A stretch of 64,000 nt of DNA from NCBI GenBank assembly GCA_946894095.1, contig OX335662.1, forward strand, positions 12,604,001 to 12,668,000. Direction: 5' to 3'. Both the position numbers and the translations under genes were made by a program. Under the pieces are notes generated by a model, which had not been told where the DNA came from, made no database searches, and was given only the letters and a program-made list of their open reading frames with translations. This DNA is from Incurvaria masculella. Its lineage: Eukaryota; Arthropoda; Insecta; Lepidoptera; Incurvariidae. Positions 20,394 through 31,629 of the stretch are shown piece after piece; within the stretch, counting starts at the first letter, position 1, and each line of letters begins with the position of its first letter.

Positions 20394-20770
20394 TTAAGGT
20401 CGGCCCGTAAGCATCAGAAAATTTCGCCTCCCATACAAATGTAGTTTACTAATAATTTGAAAACCTCTGTTCCAAGTTACTTAATATTTGGTATCTAATA
20501 TTAGGCTACAATTATCTGTGTATGCATGTCTTTGTTTTTTTCGGTAAATGTATTCTGGCGCAAGCAACAGAGAAAACAAAATTCGTATGAAGATTTTCTT
20601 TTTGCTTTCATTTCATTAGGTTTGGACTTTTCAAAAAAACAAAAGCATGCAGACACAGATATTTGTTACCTGATATTAAATATTAAATATTAATTTAATT
20701 GTAATAGCGGTTTCCAAATGATAAGTAAACTACGTTTGTATGGGGAGTATAGCTTACGGGCCGTTCTTAA
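20394..20770. mobile_element. Second TTAA-flanked MITE family, complete
   Basis: TTAA at 20394-20397 and 20767-20770. The terminal repeats GGTCGGCCCGTAAGC and (inverted) GAACGGCCCGTAAGC are followed by inverted CATACAAATGTAGTTTACT / AGTAAACTACGTTTGTATG, giving arms of about 60 bp. No open frame. Distinct from family C in sequence but with the same target. Confidence 0.82.
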
Positions 20771-21611
20771 GTCACTAATTTCCTTTTAAATATAAATATT
20801 TTTTTAAAGAAGCTTTAATTTTCTATTAGGTAATCAAACCTATTGTATTGCTATAAACACAGGACACATAGATAAAAATAAATAGACACGTTAAAATAAC
20901 CATTAAAAGGCTACTTAACTTGGTTTTTTTTTTGTAATAGCCATAGCACAACCTAACGGAATTATTATTCTGATTTATATAAGAACAAAATATTCACAAT
21001 TCGTATAAATTAAGTAGGTACAAGAATAAAACCTTTTTAAATACAAAACCAGATACTTGGTTTTCAAGTAATTACAATTTGTTATATTGGTTTTCTGTGT
21101 GGCATCCTAAAATATCGTTTTACCAATTTCAATCTCCTTTTTATAATCATGAAACTTGATAAATTTCAGATTGGCGGAGCCGAAATAGCCCAAAGCAAGT
21201 AATTGGTATCCTTAGGTAGCAAAACTCTCATTGGAAAAACTTGGATTTTCCCCTTCGTTAACGTTAGATTTCACCTATTGTGCTCTTTGGCAGGTCCATT
21301 AGGGTGTTTATGAAATGGGTCCCTTTATCCGAAAAATGGGCCGCAAAATAAGTTGAGCATTAACGATGGAAAGTTGTTAATTTTCCGAGGGAATAACGCC
21401 TTATTTTATGGTCGAGAAATGAGGTTAATGAAAAATGAAAAATAATGGTGTCCGGTTTCAAATTTAGGTGATAATGATGCGCTAAAGAAAATGCCATAAA
21501 TAAAAGTGGAGGCGAGCTTATGAGTTGGCTATAATAGAAAAATGAATTTGTTGTTATAATTTTAAATTCATAAAATATATTTTCTTGCACATGAGTATCT
21601 CATTTTTGGAA
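20771..21611. other. No recognised feature
   Basis: AT-rich. Contains no supported exon or repeat partner. The minus-strand 76-codon frame at 21360-21590 has no recognisable motif. Confidence 0.4.
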
Positions 21612-21750
21612 AAAGAAATGAAGGACGACAAAGGAAGCGATGGGCGATGATATCGCGAAAACAGCTGGAAAAATATGGACAAGAAAAGCTAAAGACAGAC
21701 CGACATGGATCTCGATGGGGGAGGCCTATGCCCTGCAATGGGTAACTCAG
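21612..21750 (+). mobile_element. RTE-type LINE ORF C-terminus, frameshifted
   Basis: The frame ending at the TGA near 21752 reads DDIAKTAGKIWTRKAKDRP and GEAYALQWVTQ. The upstream QRKRW is in another frame, one base off. RTE-clade polyproteins end in an RW-x-DDI ... W ... A-x-DR ... W ... EA-x-x-x-QW pattern, so this is a decayed copy. Confidence 0.7.
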
Positions 21751-21804
21751 TGAACTACTTCTTACAACAGAAATAATATACATATATGGAACCAAACTGT
21801 AAAC

Positions 21805-21905
21805 TGAGCAAAAAAAGGCTTTATTATTATTATTAACTCATGTATCTATAAGGTCGGAAGGCTTTATTATTATTATTAACTCATATATCTATAAGGTTGG
21901 TAAAC
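21805..21905 (+). repeat. Two tandem copies of a 50-bp unit
   Basis: AGGCTTTATTATTATTATTA, ACTCATGTATCTATAAGGT occurs at 21815 and, slightly changed, at 21858. Confidence 0.85.
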
Positions 21906-21920
21906 TATATAATGGACTAA

Positions 21921-22060
21921 AATCTCCCCCGAAATACAACCTAGAGTCGTTTAAACATGATGTGAAGAAGCAACTGGCCGGCCGGCATGGTTTTTATAAC
22001 CTTCCAGAAAGTTCGAAAGCCCATGGGTGTCGTCGGATATTCAAACAGAGGATTCGAAAT
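21921..22060 (+). repeat. Dispersed repeat G relative
   Basis: GAGTCGTTTAAACATGATGT, CTGGCCGGCCGGCATGG and AAAGTTCGAAAGCCCATGGG resemble 36001-36060 (inverted) and the patch at 19335. It may be the last codons and 3' UTR of a LINE. Confidence 0.45.
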
Positions 22061-22227
22061 AAAGAATAAATGTTTTGTCTTCAAATGTTACTAAGGGGAC
22101 GCCAACGAACAGATGGATGAATTTACGCATGATCCTTCTTCAGTTTTCCTCTGACTGGGCCACTAATGATATGGAAATTTGATTTTCCCAGATTGTCCTG
22201 GCAAGAACAATGTGCCATTTTCATTAA

Positions 22228-22777
22228 TTAAGGTGGCCCAACCCGCTCATCTCCCCATACAAAAGGGGAAAGAAGATCACGCCCATATTTCTTGTCAGAG
22301 ATCCAAAATTTTGCTAAAAATAGCTTTATTTGATCGATCTAGATGTCTGATGACCATTGGCATTGTAAAATTGTGTTTAGTTTCTAAGTTATAAGGTCCG
22401 AAAGTTCGAATTTTTTGCGCGTTTTATACAATAACTTTGGAGGTGGATTACGAAATGATAATGTTAGAACATCGTAAAAAGATTAGTCATCAGACATAGC
22501 TTATTTAATCAAGATTTATGATCTATTTGGTTTTTGTTAGATTTTTGACTACAGCGGTCGTGGTTTACTTTTAGCTATAAGTCGTCTTGAAATTAAAATT
22601 TTCGTAAATCTTACCAAATCATACACTATGCACATTGCCTTATTTGTGGACATGTTGCATCTTCCTCATCACGGAGCCTGTCTTATTCTTTGAAACAGAG
22701 AAGGTCCCAGAGCGCAACAGCACGGTTTTGTACCGTGCCCGCGAATGAGTTGGGCCCGCCGGGTTGGGCCACCTTAA
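22228..22777 (+). mobile_element. TTAA-flanked MITE (family C), complete reference copy
   Basis: TTAA, then GGTGGCCCAACCCGCTC at the left and GGGTTGGGCCACC, then TTAA (22774-22777) at the right. 550 bp including both TTAA. The interior has no transposase. The four other copies in the window (1, 11531, 11990, 16584) align to it. piggyBac-type mobilisation is inferred from the TTAA sites. Confidence 0.88.
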
Positions 22778-22893
22778 GACGAATTTTCCAAAATCACTAA
22801 TGACAATATTATTATCAGCCAACAATATTGGCCAATAAACTATGAAGCTATCAATTGATTCTATTTCAAACGATGCCGTTAAAAATCTTTGAC

Positions 22894-23064
22894 TCTTTTT
22901 TATTTGGCTGGACATGGATGGCTAATACCACACTTAATGATATTAGCCCAATAGACCGCATCCCCGAAGGAATTAGGTGCCATGCTAGGGCCTAACCTTA
23001 TGAGCACGGCTACATCGAACTCGACGGAAAACACGGACATTTTTTTATTGCGCTTGAACATTAC
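22894..23064 (-). mobile_element. SINE 3' part only
   Basis: T-rich tail, GGACATGGATGGCTAATACC, GAATTAGGTGCCATGC, GAGCACGGCTACATCG. It ends after ACACGGACATTTTTTTATTG, so the head and half the body are missing. Confidence 0.8.
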
Positions 23065-23315
23065 TGTCCGAGAATGTAAGGGCTCAATATCTGAACAGAG
23101 CCCCCATTGATTCTATTTTGGGAACTCTACACGGACTCTAGCTTTGATAAAATTTAGTTGCGCATAGACGCTGGCGCTGCCCGGCGCTCGTACCAATACC
23201 ATGTAATCTTTGTTTCGTGAAATAAATATATTTTGGGTATTTGTGGTTTAAATATCCTTACATCAAACCTGTCATAACGGCACGCCGATTACAGCGAAAG
23301 CTAAAAAAATACGAC

Positions 23316-23613
23316 TTTTTAGGGTTCCGTACCCAAAGGGTGTCAACAAAACCCTATTACTAAGCCTCCGTCGTCCGTCCGTCCGTCCGTCCTTCTGTCA
23401 CAGGGCTGTATCTCATGAATCGTAATAGGTAGGCAGCTGAAATGTTCACAGAGTGTGTATTTATTTTGCCGCTGTAAAAACAAACAGGAAAAATTAAAAA
23501 ATATTCAAGATTAAAGGGGGGGCCCATACAAAAAACCTGTTTTTTGTGTTAAATCTTGTACGATGGTACGGAACCCTTCGTGTGCGAGTCCGACTCGCAC
23601 TTGGCCGGTTTTT
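23316..23613 (-). mobile_element. Family A repeat, complete
   Basis: TTTTTAGGGTTCCGTACCC at the left, CGTCCGTCCGTCC run, GTACGATGGTACGGAACCC and CTCGCACTTGGCCGG at the right. Confidence 0.88.
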
Positions 23614-25512
23614 GACATTCCGAGAGTGTGTTGCAGAATCGACTGTCTTGATTCCTGAGGCTCTTCTTGCCACGCCTCTATGCAGTTCCAGAATTGCTCC
23701 TACCATCCGATTCTCGTAGATTCAAGCGACTGCTGTGCCGGAAACGATAAAATAACGGGTAACTAGATCGTATTTGTAGTTCATCTGTTTTTAATTTTAT
23801 TTGTAGGCTGTCTAGTTATTGATTAATAACAGCAATATTGTGGTTCTGGTGTTTCTTGTAGAGACAGCACTATAACCAATGACACTTTAGAAAAACAACG
23901 CATTTCATTCCGAGTGATTTTTAATATTATCTCTGTATTAAAAAAACTCCTCTGTGAGTTCAGTAATTAAATGTTTTGGCATAATTTGGTTATTCTATCT
24001 AGGCTCAGCTCGCTGCAAATTCGACGAGTTTGTAGAAAATAAACAGTGATGCAAAGGCAGCCGTTGATTTTTGCCGTGTTTACCTCGAAGTCTTAAGGCG
24101 ATGGAATAGATTTTTCGTAGACTCAGAATGTAAGCACAGCGTGCTTATGCTAGGCCTGTGAGAATTTTCATGAAATTTAAAATGTGTTGTGGATCATTCA
24201 TAGTGAATTATTCACGAGGCTTACTCACTGAATAATAGTAATTGATGTATTGTACGCAGGATGGCCGAAACGTTAACTCAAACATATTTGGGGTGAAAAA
24301 GGTACATGGACATATTAGTGTACGGTGAAAATGTGTTTTTCCATACTAAAATAATATACATAATTGATAAAACAAAATAGCATGGTGATGCAATCGACCC
24401 GATATTCATACTGAAAATGTCGAATGTTTGGTGAAAATGAAGGATGGCACACACCTGTTATATATTAATTCATTCATTCATCTTTTGGCGGTTTAAACTT
24501 TTTGGGTTTTTCCCGCACGAAAAAATCATGAATCACTTTATTAAAAATTTGGTTCATAATTTTTCTTGTTTACACTTTTTAAAGCGTGATATTTCAGTAG
24601 CAAGACTGCGCAAGAAGGAGGGTTATGTTTTTCGAGTGTATGTATGTATGTATATTTCTTTGGCACGCCCTGCAGCCTAAACGGCTTGATGGATTTTAGC
24701 TTTAGAGGTGTCGTTAGATTCGTCTTAATCTTGAGAGTGACACTGGTAACATCAACTTTATGAATAAAAATCATGGCCGATTTTTGGCGCCAAATTATGT
24801 GTTTTCAAAAAAAATATGATCTTAATTTTTCGCTAGCAATGAAGTTACCGATGTAACACATCAATTTTTTTGAATATAGAATACCTCCCCCTTACGGCGC
24901 CGACATATATAGGTTTTATAAAATATGTTTGTATTCACGCAACTTCAAGTATAACTTCTTTCATGCTTATATAAGTACACACAATCTTATTTTTTCATGT
25001 CACTCTTCGTATCTACAGCCAATGAGATCTATTTCAGATGTTTCTTCGGCTGTCTGGGGATTACTGTGTAGGATCAACGGGCAGATAATTTCAGATGCGA
25101 TTCCAACTCGTACCAGAACACGAGATACTAAAATTTCAGATGGTTAACTCTTGCACCCAGGAAATGTGTTATTAGTGAAGGCCAATTGAAATGAAAATTA
25201 TTTGAAAGAACAAAAGTGTGCTGATCAATGTTACCTAGAAAATATTCTTTGTCGGAACTCTAATAATAAACGCGTTTGACCCCCGTTCGTCCGTATATCA
25301 AAGCTTAGAAATCCTAACGTAAATGTTTATATTATTGTTACTTGACTGCCATCTGTCAGCAGAAAACAGAAACATGAAATGAAAAAATAAAGCCAAAATG
25401 CAACACTGTGTATCGGAAATAATTTTACAATCGTTACAGTATACGTAAAACTATACAAGGAAAGACCGCCTCCAATTATTTTAAAGTAAATATTAGTAAT
25501 TTCATACTTAAA
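23614..25512. other. Long unassigned AT-rich stretch
   Basis: About 1.9 kb with no matched repeat and no supported exon. A fragment at 24630-24700 (TGTATGTATGTATATTTC, GGCACGCCCTGCAGCC) looks like an old RTE-type tail but is too short to call. Confidence 0.35.
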
Positions 25513-25720
25513 CTAGCTGCGGTACCCGGCTCCGCTCGGGTCCATGTCCTTTTGGACTGATGTCGAGCTGAATTATGTCCTAGATAAAAAGTAGGTAGCC
25601 CAAAAGGCTGGTCAATAAATATGTTATTTATCTGCTACTTTTTAATCATAACGGGTGGAGCCGATATGCATTAATTAAATAAGAAATATTCTAACGTTCC
25701 CATTTATAATACATAGGGCG
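25513..25720 (+). mobile_element. RTE-type repeat
   Basis: CTAGCTGCGGTACCCGGCTC, TTTTGGACTGATGTCGAGC and GATAAAAAGTAGGTAGCCC follow the order at 18557 and, inverted, at 37265-37459. Confidence 0.65.
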
Positions 25721-25809
25721 CACTATAAGTTTCACTATAAGTTTTCGGAACTGGCCACTTAGCTAAATAATATCTTAAAAATAATTAAGTAATTTGGTAT
25801 TATAACTCA

Positions 25810-25967
25810 TAGGGCCGTGTGCACGAAAGGGAAAAAAATCAAAATCATCGTCAGCTTAAACACGTCACTTTGTAGGGACAGTATGGAAGGAACTCTATGC
25901 GGTTCACTGAAAGTGACGTATTTGAACATTGATTAACTCATCCCTCTCGGTATGCAATCGGTTCTTA
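25810..25967 (+). mobile_element. MITE family E (TTA target)
   Basis: TAGGGCCGTGTGCACGAAAG at the left; the right end is degraded before TTA. The interior GTCACTTTGT and AAAGTGACGTATTTGAAC are inverted, as in the copies at 51788 and 53477. Confidence 0.65.
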
Positions 25968-26418
25968 GGCTATTTTGACTTGTTTGTTTTGTCTTACTGT
26001 GACTTGTTTTTGCATTGTGGCGTCATTTAAAAAAAAATGCGTGTGTATATATCACCATATGATATTAACTTATGAAAATGTTCATAGCATTATTTTATAC
26101 GATTTTAAGTGTAATTTGACGGCTCAGCAAATCCTTGCTCGGAATCAAACTGCTTTTGACGATGAAACACCATGAAAGGGGACTATCGCGTCAATATTGT
26201 GACTATTTCGTGATGTCAGCTTTATACAAATAAAACATAAATGATGTGCGCCGTAAAATGAAACAGAGAGGCATGCAGACTGTTGCTTTGGGGACTGTGA
26301 ATAGTGATTCGTATAACATCATCTGTTTGCTGGAAGTAAATGACGAACTTCGTAAAAATAACAGTAAACGCAGCATATTTTTTTATTTTATTTCTTACTT
26401 ACGTACTTCCACGTTAAA
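25968..26418. other. No recognised feature
   Basis: AT-rich with no repeat partner or exon evidence. Confidence 0.35.
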
Positions 26419-27260
26419 ATGGATCTAAAACACGACAATTTTCATGCCCCGATGATGCATTCCTTCTATGCGATGGTACCTATGTATCATCCCAGGCGGA
26501 ATGAACCCTACGAATGGTGTACAAAAGTTTTACGTGGCATACAAACCACTGCCAGCCTCAACATCGAACATGGTCACCCATCCGTAACTGGAGCGCACTC
26601 AGAGACGCCGAACGTAGATTCAATTCGCATATAAATCGGGTGAGTGGTTCGCAAGTTTTTTTTTTTATGCGACCTGACATGGATGGCTACACACAACTAC
26701 CGTTATGATATCAGCCCACAATGCACCACATTTCCGAAGGAATTTGGTGCCATGCCAGGACCTTCCCTTTACGAGCACGGCTACATTGAACTGGATGGAA
26801 AACACGGACAATTTTTCATTCCAGCTTCGACCATCTTTTCATCCAATGCGATGGTACCAACCCGGGCGGGCTTAAACCCTACCACCTAGTAGGTGAAGGG
26901 ACCTACAGTTTTACATGGATTCCGGATGATGGAGCAGCTCGCATTCGTGACGAAAATGCACTTATCGAACTCTGAAAGAGAAAAACAGTGGTGCAAGTCG
27001 GTATTGAACCCAGACCTCTGGTACGCTAGGCCAGTCCCCGCGCAAGTTATAAGCATTTCACCCCACTGCTCACCGCTCCGGTAATTTAGAGTGATTTCAT
27101 ATAGCTTTTAAGTTGTGAGCAGAATCAGGCTAGACGTGGAAACCAAAAGGTCTACATCGGATCTTAATTTATAAGCATTTCAAACCACTGCTTATTTTCA
27201 CACGCCTCTCATAATTTTGCCTGATGCTAATTAGTCCTAAAATTGCGGGAATAATAAACC
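26419..27260 (-). mobile_element. 5S-headed SINE and upstream unit, split by a younger SINE
   Basis: The left piece (26419-26649) has body, then, on the minus strand, GGATGGGTGACCA (5S C-box-like) and GCGTCTCTGAGTGCGCTCC. The right piece (27049-27260) continues TATAAGCATTTCACC ... GAATCAGGCTAGACGTGG. Together they match the uninterrupted 18840-19140. Confidence 0.65.
26656..27042 (-). mobile_element. Young tRNA-derived SINE with 8-bp target duplication
   Basis: Long T-run, ATGCGACCTGACATGG, full body, B-box GGTTCAATACC on the minus strand, 5'-truncated within the tRNA head at CCAGTCCCCG. CGCAAGTT lies at 26650-26657 and again at 27041-27048. Confidence 0.85.
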
Positions 27261-27529
27261 CATGCGATATAAATTAGGTACAATTAGGGAGTCTCGAAAG
27301 AAGATACAGAAATGCAATCAGCGATAGCGCCATTTCTTGACCAAAAACCTATGAACTATTCATTAAAAAACAGGTGCGTTTTCATATACCTAGTTTGAAG
27401 ATATAATGGGTTACCCATACAAATTTTCATATGTTTCATGATCTTCTATGAGACAAAAGATAGTTCCCCATGCCTTATTTAATGCTGTTCTGGCCTGTAC
27501 AAAGTTATTGTACACCGAAAGCAAATAAT

Positions 27530-27770
27530 ATAAATATAAAGTTATATAATGCTATAGTAAATAGTTGCGGCGAAAATATTTGCAGAATTTCGGTCTTTGA
27601 AAATATTATATTTAATTTCACAGCGCCATCTATCGCGCTATCTATCGCGCCATCTATCGCGCCATGATCTTCTAATCGGCAATCACACGTGGCGCCATCT
27701 CTACCCGGATAGAAGTTATTCTTTTCTATGAGAGTACACGTGGCGCCATCTCTTCCTTTTCTTCAAATGT
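27530..27770 (-). repeat. Dispersed repeat J with 12-bp tandem units
   Basis: CGCCATCTATCG is repeated about four times at 27622-27664, followed by CTTCTAATCGGCAATC and two CACGTGGCGCCATCTCT units (27690 and 27735). The flanks match 9135-9330 in reverse. Confidence 0.6.
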
Positions 27771-28011
27771 GATTTATGTTTTAAACGGATGTGTGTGTAA
27801 TACTTTTTGATATTTGGTTTTCTCTTTTTTTTGTATTGTGTTGCTTATTTTTTTTCTCTCTTTTTTTAATGTTTCGACAGGATTCGAAGGATTTGGTTTT
27901 TATTTTATTGTTTTAGGGACCAGACGTAAATCAGCGTTGCTGCTCACTAAGTGAAATGCAACTTATGCTGAGATGGTTCCTGTTATATAATATATAAAGA
28001 GAAGAGAAGAG

Positions 28012-28975
28012 ATTATATAAGTAGAGATAAAAAAAAATAAAAATTATATGCGAGATAAAAAAAACAAAAAAACAAATTGAGTTTCCAGGATTCGAACTTG
28101 AACCCTCCCTCGAACAAAACATATTTGAACCAGTCGGTTATACGTGCTATGCCAACTGGCTTCTTGCTTTTATCGCGAAAATTGTTAATCCTTTCTATTT
28201 TAGAGAGATTTGGAAGGCGGGCAAAGTGACGCCGCACGTAGCGCCGCCATGCGCCACAAAATTGGTATTAATTTTGTTTGAGAGTAATTTCATTGATATT
28301 GCTCAGCCTTTAGGATATTTAGCGTGATGGTATGTATCCTAAAGCAAGCCCCGCGATTGAATCTGTAAATCGGTACAAACGGCATCTTGATCTGTTCCTT
28401 GGTTACGGAGATTACCTCGTGCATGTGGACAGACGTTCCCTTTTATATAAGTAGAGAAGATAAATAAATAATAATAAAATATAGGAGAAGAGAAGAGATA
28501 TAATATTTATTACGGAGTTTACCTCGAACATGTGGACAGATGTTCTCTTTTATATAAGTAGAGATAAGTCTAATCCATGCTATAATTATTATATGCGAGA
28601 CCCCATAAACAATAAAATGTAAAAAAACGAAAAAAAAAATTGAGGCTACCAGGATTCGAACCTACAGCCTCCCGAACAAAATACGTATAGAAGAGTCGGT
28701 AATCCGCACTGCGCCATCCGCTTTCTGAACATTGGTGCGAAAATAGTGAACGCCACCATACGCCACGGCATAGTATTAATTTTGTTTGAGAGTAATTTCA
28801 TTGATATTGCTCAGCCCTTTGGATACTTAGCGTAATGGTATGTACGTTAAAGCGTTCCCAGCGATGTTCTCTTTAAATTGGTTTAAATCGCATCTTGATC
28901 TGTTTTGTGGTTACGGAGATTACCTCGTGCATGTGGACAGACGTTCCCTTTTATATAATTAGAGATAACATGAAT
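28012..28975 (-). repeat. Tandem units (about 540 bp) each with a tRNA-like head
   Basis: The ATATAAGTAGAGATAA boundary occurs at about 28014, 28552 and (variant) 28955. Each long unit contains, on the minus strand, a tRNA-like box pair: GGTTCGAATCC with TGGCGCAGTGCGG (28645-28725), and AGTTCGAATCC with TTGGCATAGC (28083-28165). Each also carries ATTTTGTTTGAGAGTAATTT and GATTACCTCGTGCATGTGG. A short partial unit lies at 28440-28560. Confidence 0.75.
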
Positions 28976-29771
28976 GAATTATTTGTTTTAATCACGTTTT
29001 CACCGTAAATTTAAGTAATGTTATGATTAATAACAGTAAAAATATAAACAAACATTTAACTTATGTATTTGTTTTATTTTGATATCCCGAAGGTATGTTA
29101 GTCGAAAATGCCTTTTGGAAGTTAGTATTTCTACCAATTTAGTTTATTTATTAAAATTAATCTTTCAAATTCATTTATAAGTTATCCGAACAATTGAAAA
29201 ACTAATCAAGCCCAACTTATTTTGTACAACCCAAGCCAGACTTCAGAGGTCATGATTTATTAACTAAATTCAATTTTATATGTTAAAATTAGTGGAAAAT
29301 GTTGAGTAAAACGTGTAATTTTTTCTATAAACCGTATTAATCTGTCAATTAAATTGAAATGTAATTGTTTTTTTCTTGCATGTTACATTTATGTGTGCAT
29401 CACGTTTGCATGATCTGACAAGTGAGTTCGAGTTCGATGATAAATATCAACTCTCTTTTATAAATAGGTCATATTTACGCAATTATTTAACGTCATTTTA
29501 GTTTGGAAAAAATCTGATGTATCCTATGAATAGGTTGGAAGATAAAACAACTGTTTTATTCAAAAATAATATTTTTTCCATCTAATTTTAGGTTAACTCA
29601 CCTCCGAATTCGAATTCACTTTTATCCGAATGGGCCCGCTGGGGCGGTGCGTAGCTCATGCAAAATAAACAAATAACCAATACGTAGTTAGATACATACA
29701 TTGCTTCAAAAGCTTGTTAAGGTACTTCTGATTGGTATATAATAGATCCAACTTACTTATTTATTTTACAG
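28976..29771. other. AT-rich, no recognised feature
   Basis: About 800 bp with no repeat partner. A GC-richer patch (GGGCCCGCTGGGGCGG) at about 29630 precedes the candidate below. Confidence 0.35.
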
Positions 29772-29915
29772 GCCTCACCGCGGATTCTACCCCAGCTAAC
29801 GAAACCCCTGTATGCGTTTTATGGAAGACACGACACATGGCTAACATCATTGGGTGCAGACGTAACACGTAAACATTTGCTTTTATCGGTGACGAAATCC
29901 TGGTGCGCTTCACCG
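29772..29915 (+). other. Exon-like 144-bp block between splice-site consensus
   Basis: TTATTTATTTTACAG precedes it and GTGAGT follows it. It is 144 bp, open in frame 0 (48 codons, starting ASPRILPQLTKP), and GC-richer than its flanks. The minus strand is also open over the same block, which weakens the case, and I do not recognise either peptide. It could be a conserved end of a dispersed repeat. Confidence 0.25.
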
Positions 29916-30750
29916 GTGAGTCTAGATAGTTAGAATAGTGGCTAGATTTCTAATCAGAAATTCGATTTGTCTCAAGCAGTACCCCTGCTTACACTTAATC
30001 ACAATTACACTTAAAAAAAATTGAATTCAAATGTGTGAATTCATTCATTTCATTTCATTTCATTCATCATTCAGTCATTTATGGTAAACGATTTCTCACT
30101 GCTATAATTGTATTTCGGTAACTGCCTATAAATGAGTCAAAGCAGATAATATTAAACAGTTATTTTTACCGATATAACAGTACCGCTTGGTAATGATAAC
30201 AACTAATTGAACATTACGCCTGACTACAAATCAGGTGTGCGAATGTCCAGTTTTAAGAGGTATAGTAATTTTACCAGATTGTTACCTATACCAGTACCTT
30301 TCCACTGAATATGAGACGTAAGTAAGAATGGAAAAAGTGTTAAATCTGGAAACCGTTTTCACACACAGTTGGGGAAACAGCAAGAAAAAACAGTTCTGGC
30401 ACACTATGGCAATAGTGGGTAGATATCTACCAAGAAAAGAAACACAACGAGCAAAACCGCATCAAAATTGACGATTGGCAAAGGGAACCAGATAGAACCC
30501 GACAGACAGAACAGAAGATTGTACGAGGAGACACTCAATAATCCAGGTCAGCCCATTCGATCGAAGAGCACGTAGAACAATGAAGAGCATGGAGATAACC
30601 AGCTAAAGCTCGCTCAATAGTGCACACTTGGAACAAGTTTTTTCCAATGAGTATATTTTCACTTTTCGACTAATCGGGTTAGTAAAAATAATTAGTTTCC
30701 AGTACATGCACTATAGTTCTAACAGATATCTAAGAAACTCATTGAGACAT
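29916..30750. other. Unassigned
   Basis: A (CATTT)n-like run lies at 30040-30066. The stretch 30330-30600 has a purine-rich, coding-remnant look but contains stops in all frames I followed. Confidence 0.35.
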
Positions 30751-30754
30751 TATT

Positions 30755-30930
30755 TCAAGGAATGTGATATGTATGTATGTATAATCGACCGTGAAACAAG
30801 GACACATTAATTGAACAAAGAGCCCAGTAAAAATAACTACTTTACGAATATACTGCAAGGCTGGATCCGAACCAGCAAAACATCCCGTTCGCGGGTATTG
30901 CGTCAACCAATTTCGCCACCGGCTGTATAC
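30755..30930 (-). mobile_element. SINE with a tRNA-like head
   Basis: On the minus strand: GCCGGTGGCGAAATTGG (A-box), GGTTCGGATCC (B-box, complement of about 30858-30868), then the body TTTTTACTGGGCTCTTTG, AATGTGTCCTTGTTTCACGG and TATACATACATACAT. It provides the head for the body fragments at 3085 and 62455. Confidence 0.72.
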
Positions 30931-31314
30931 CCATAATTTGGAATTCTCCTGCAGTCCCTCCTCCCGTAATGAATGCCTCCTACTAACAGAGTGTGTAAGA
31001 TTATACCTACATTAGCTTAGTGGGCCGATTCCACTGTAAATGTATTTATTTATCCATTCTGTACACAGTTATGTATATGCTCATTATTAAATACATTAAA
31101 AGAAAATACAATACCAAATTCAAAATGCTAACGAAACCAAAACTATAGATTTTTTTAATGAAGGTCAAATAAAATAACAATCTAATTAGAATTAAAACAA
31201 TTACATTCGGTAGTTAAAAAAATGGATAGATTTTAAGAAAATTATAATAGATTTTAAGAAAATGAAAACATTGCATTTGAGAAAATTCACAAAGCGTGTA
31301 AAATAACTTTTGTA

Positions 31315-31562
31315 TACACGGACAAATTTTATATCGCCGTTTCGCCCATCTCTTCATCCAATGCGATTGTACCAACCAACACGGGTGGGCTTAACCTTAC
31401 CAGCTAGTAGGGAAAGGTCGCCTACCAGTTTTAAATATATTATAAACCATGGAATAGCTGGCTTTCGTAACGAAATGCACTTATCGAACTCAGAAAGAGA
31501 AGGAAATTGGTGCATAAACGTAGCGAGAATTTGAGCCTGGTATGCGAGGCAGTTAGCTGATT
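31315..31562 (-). mobile_element. SINE copy, both ends truncated
   Basis: CACGGACAAATTTTATATCG, TCTTCATCCAATGCGAT, GACGAAATGCACTTATCG-type blocks in SINE order. The tail is missing and the head is degraded. Confidence 0.75.
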
Positions 31563-31629
31563 ATAAGTGTCTTTATATTACTCTATAGAAATGTAACTGA
31601 AAATTTCAGATTCTACGTAATAAACTTAC

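Noticed and set aside
26644..26889. 81-codon open frame beginning in a T-run
   Set aside because: Lies wholly inside a SINE. The same frame recurs in other SINE copies because the sequence is shared, not because it is coding.
27622..27664. CRISPR-like array
   Set aside because: The 12-bp CGCCATCTATCG units are directly tandem with no spacers, in a eukaryotic repeat.
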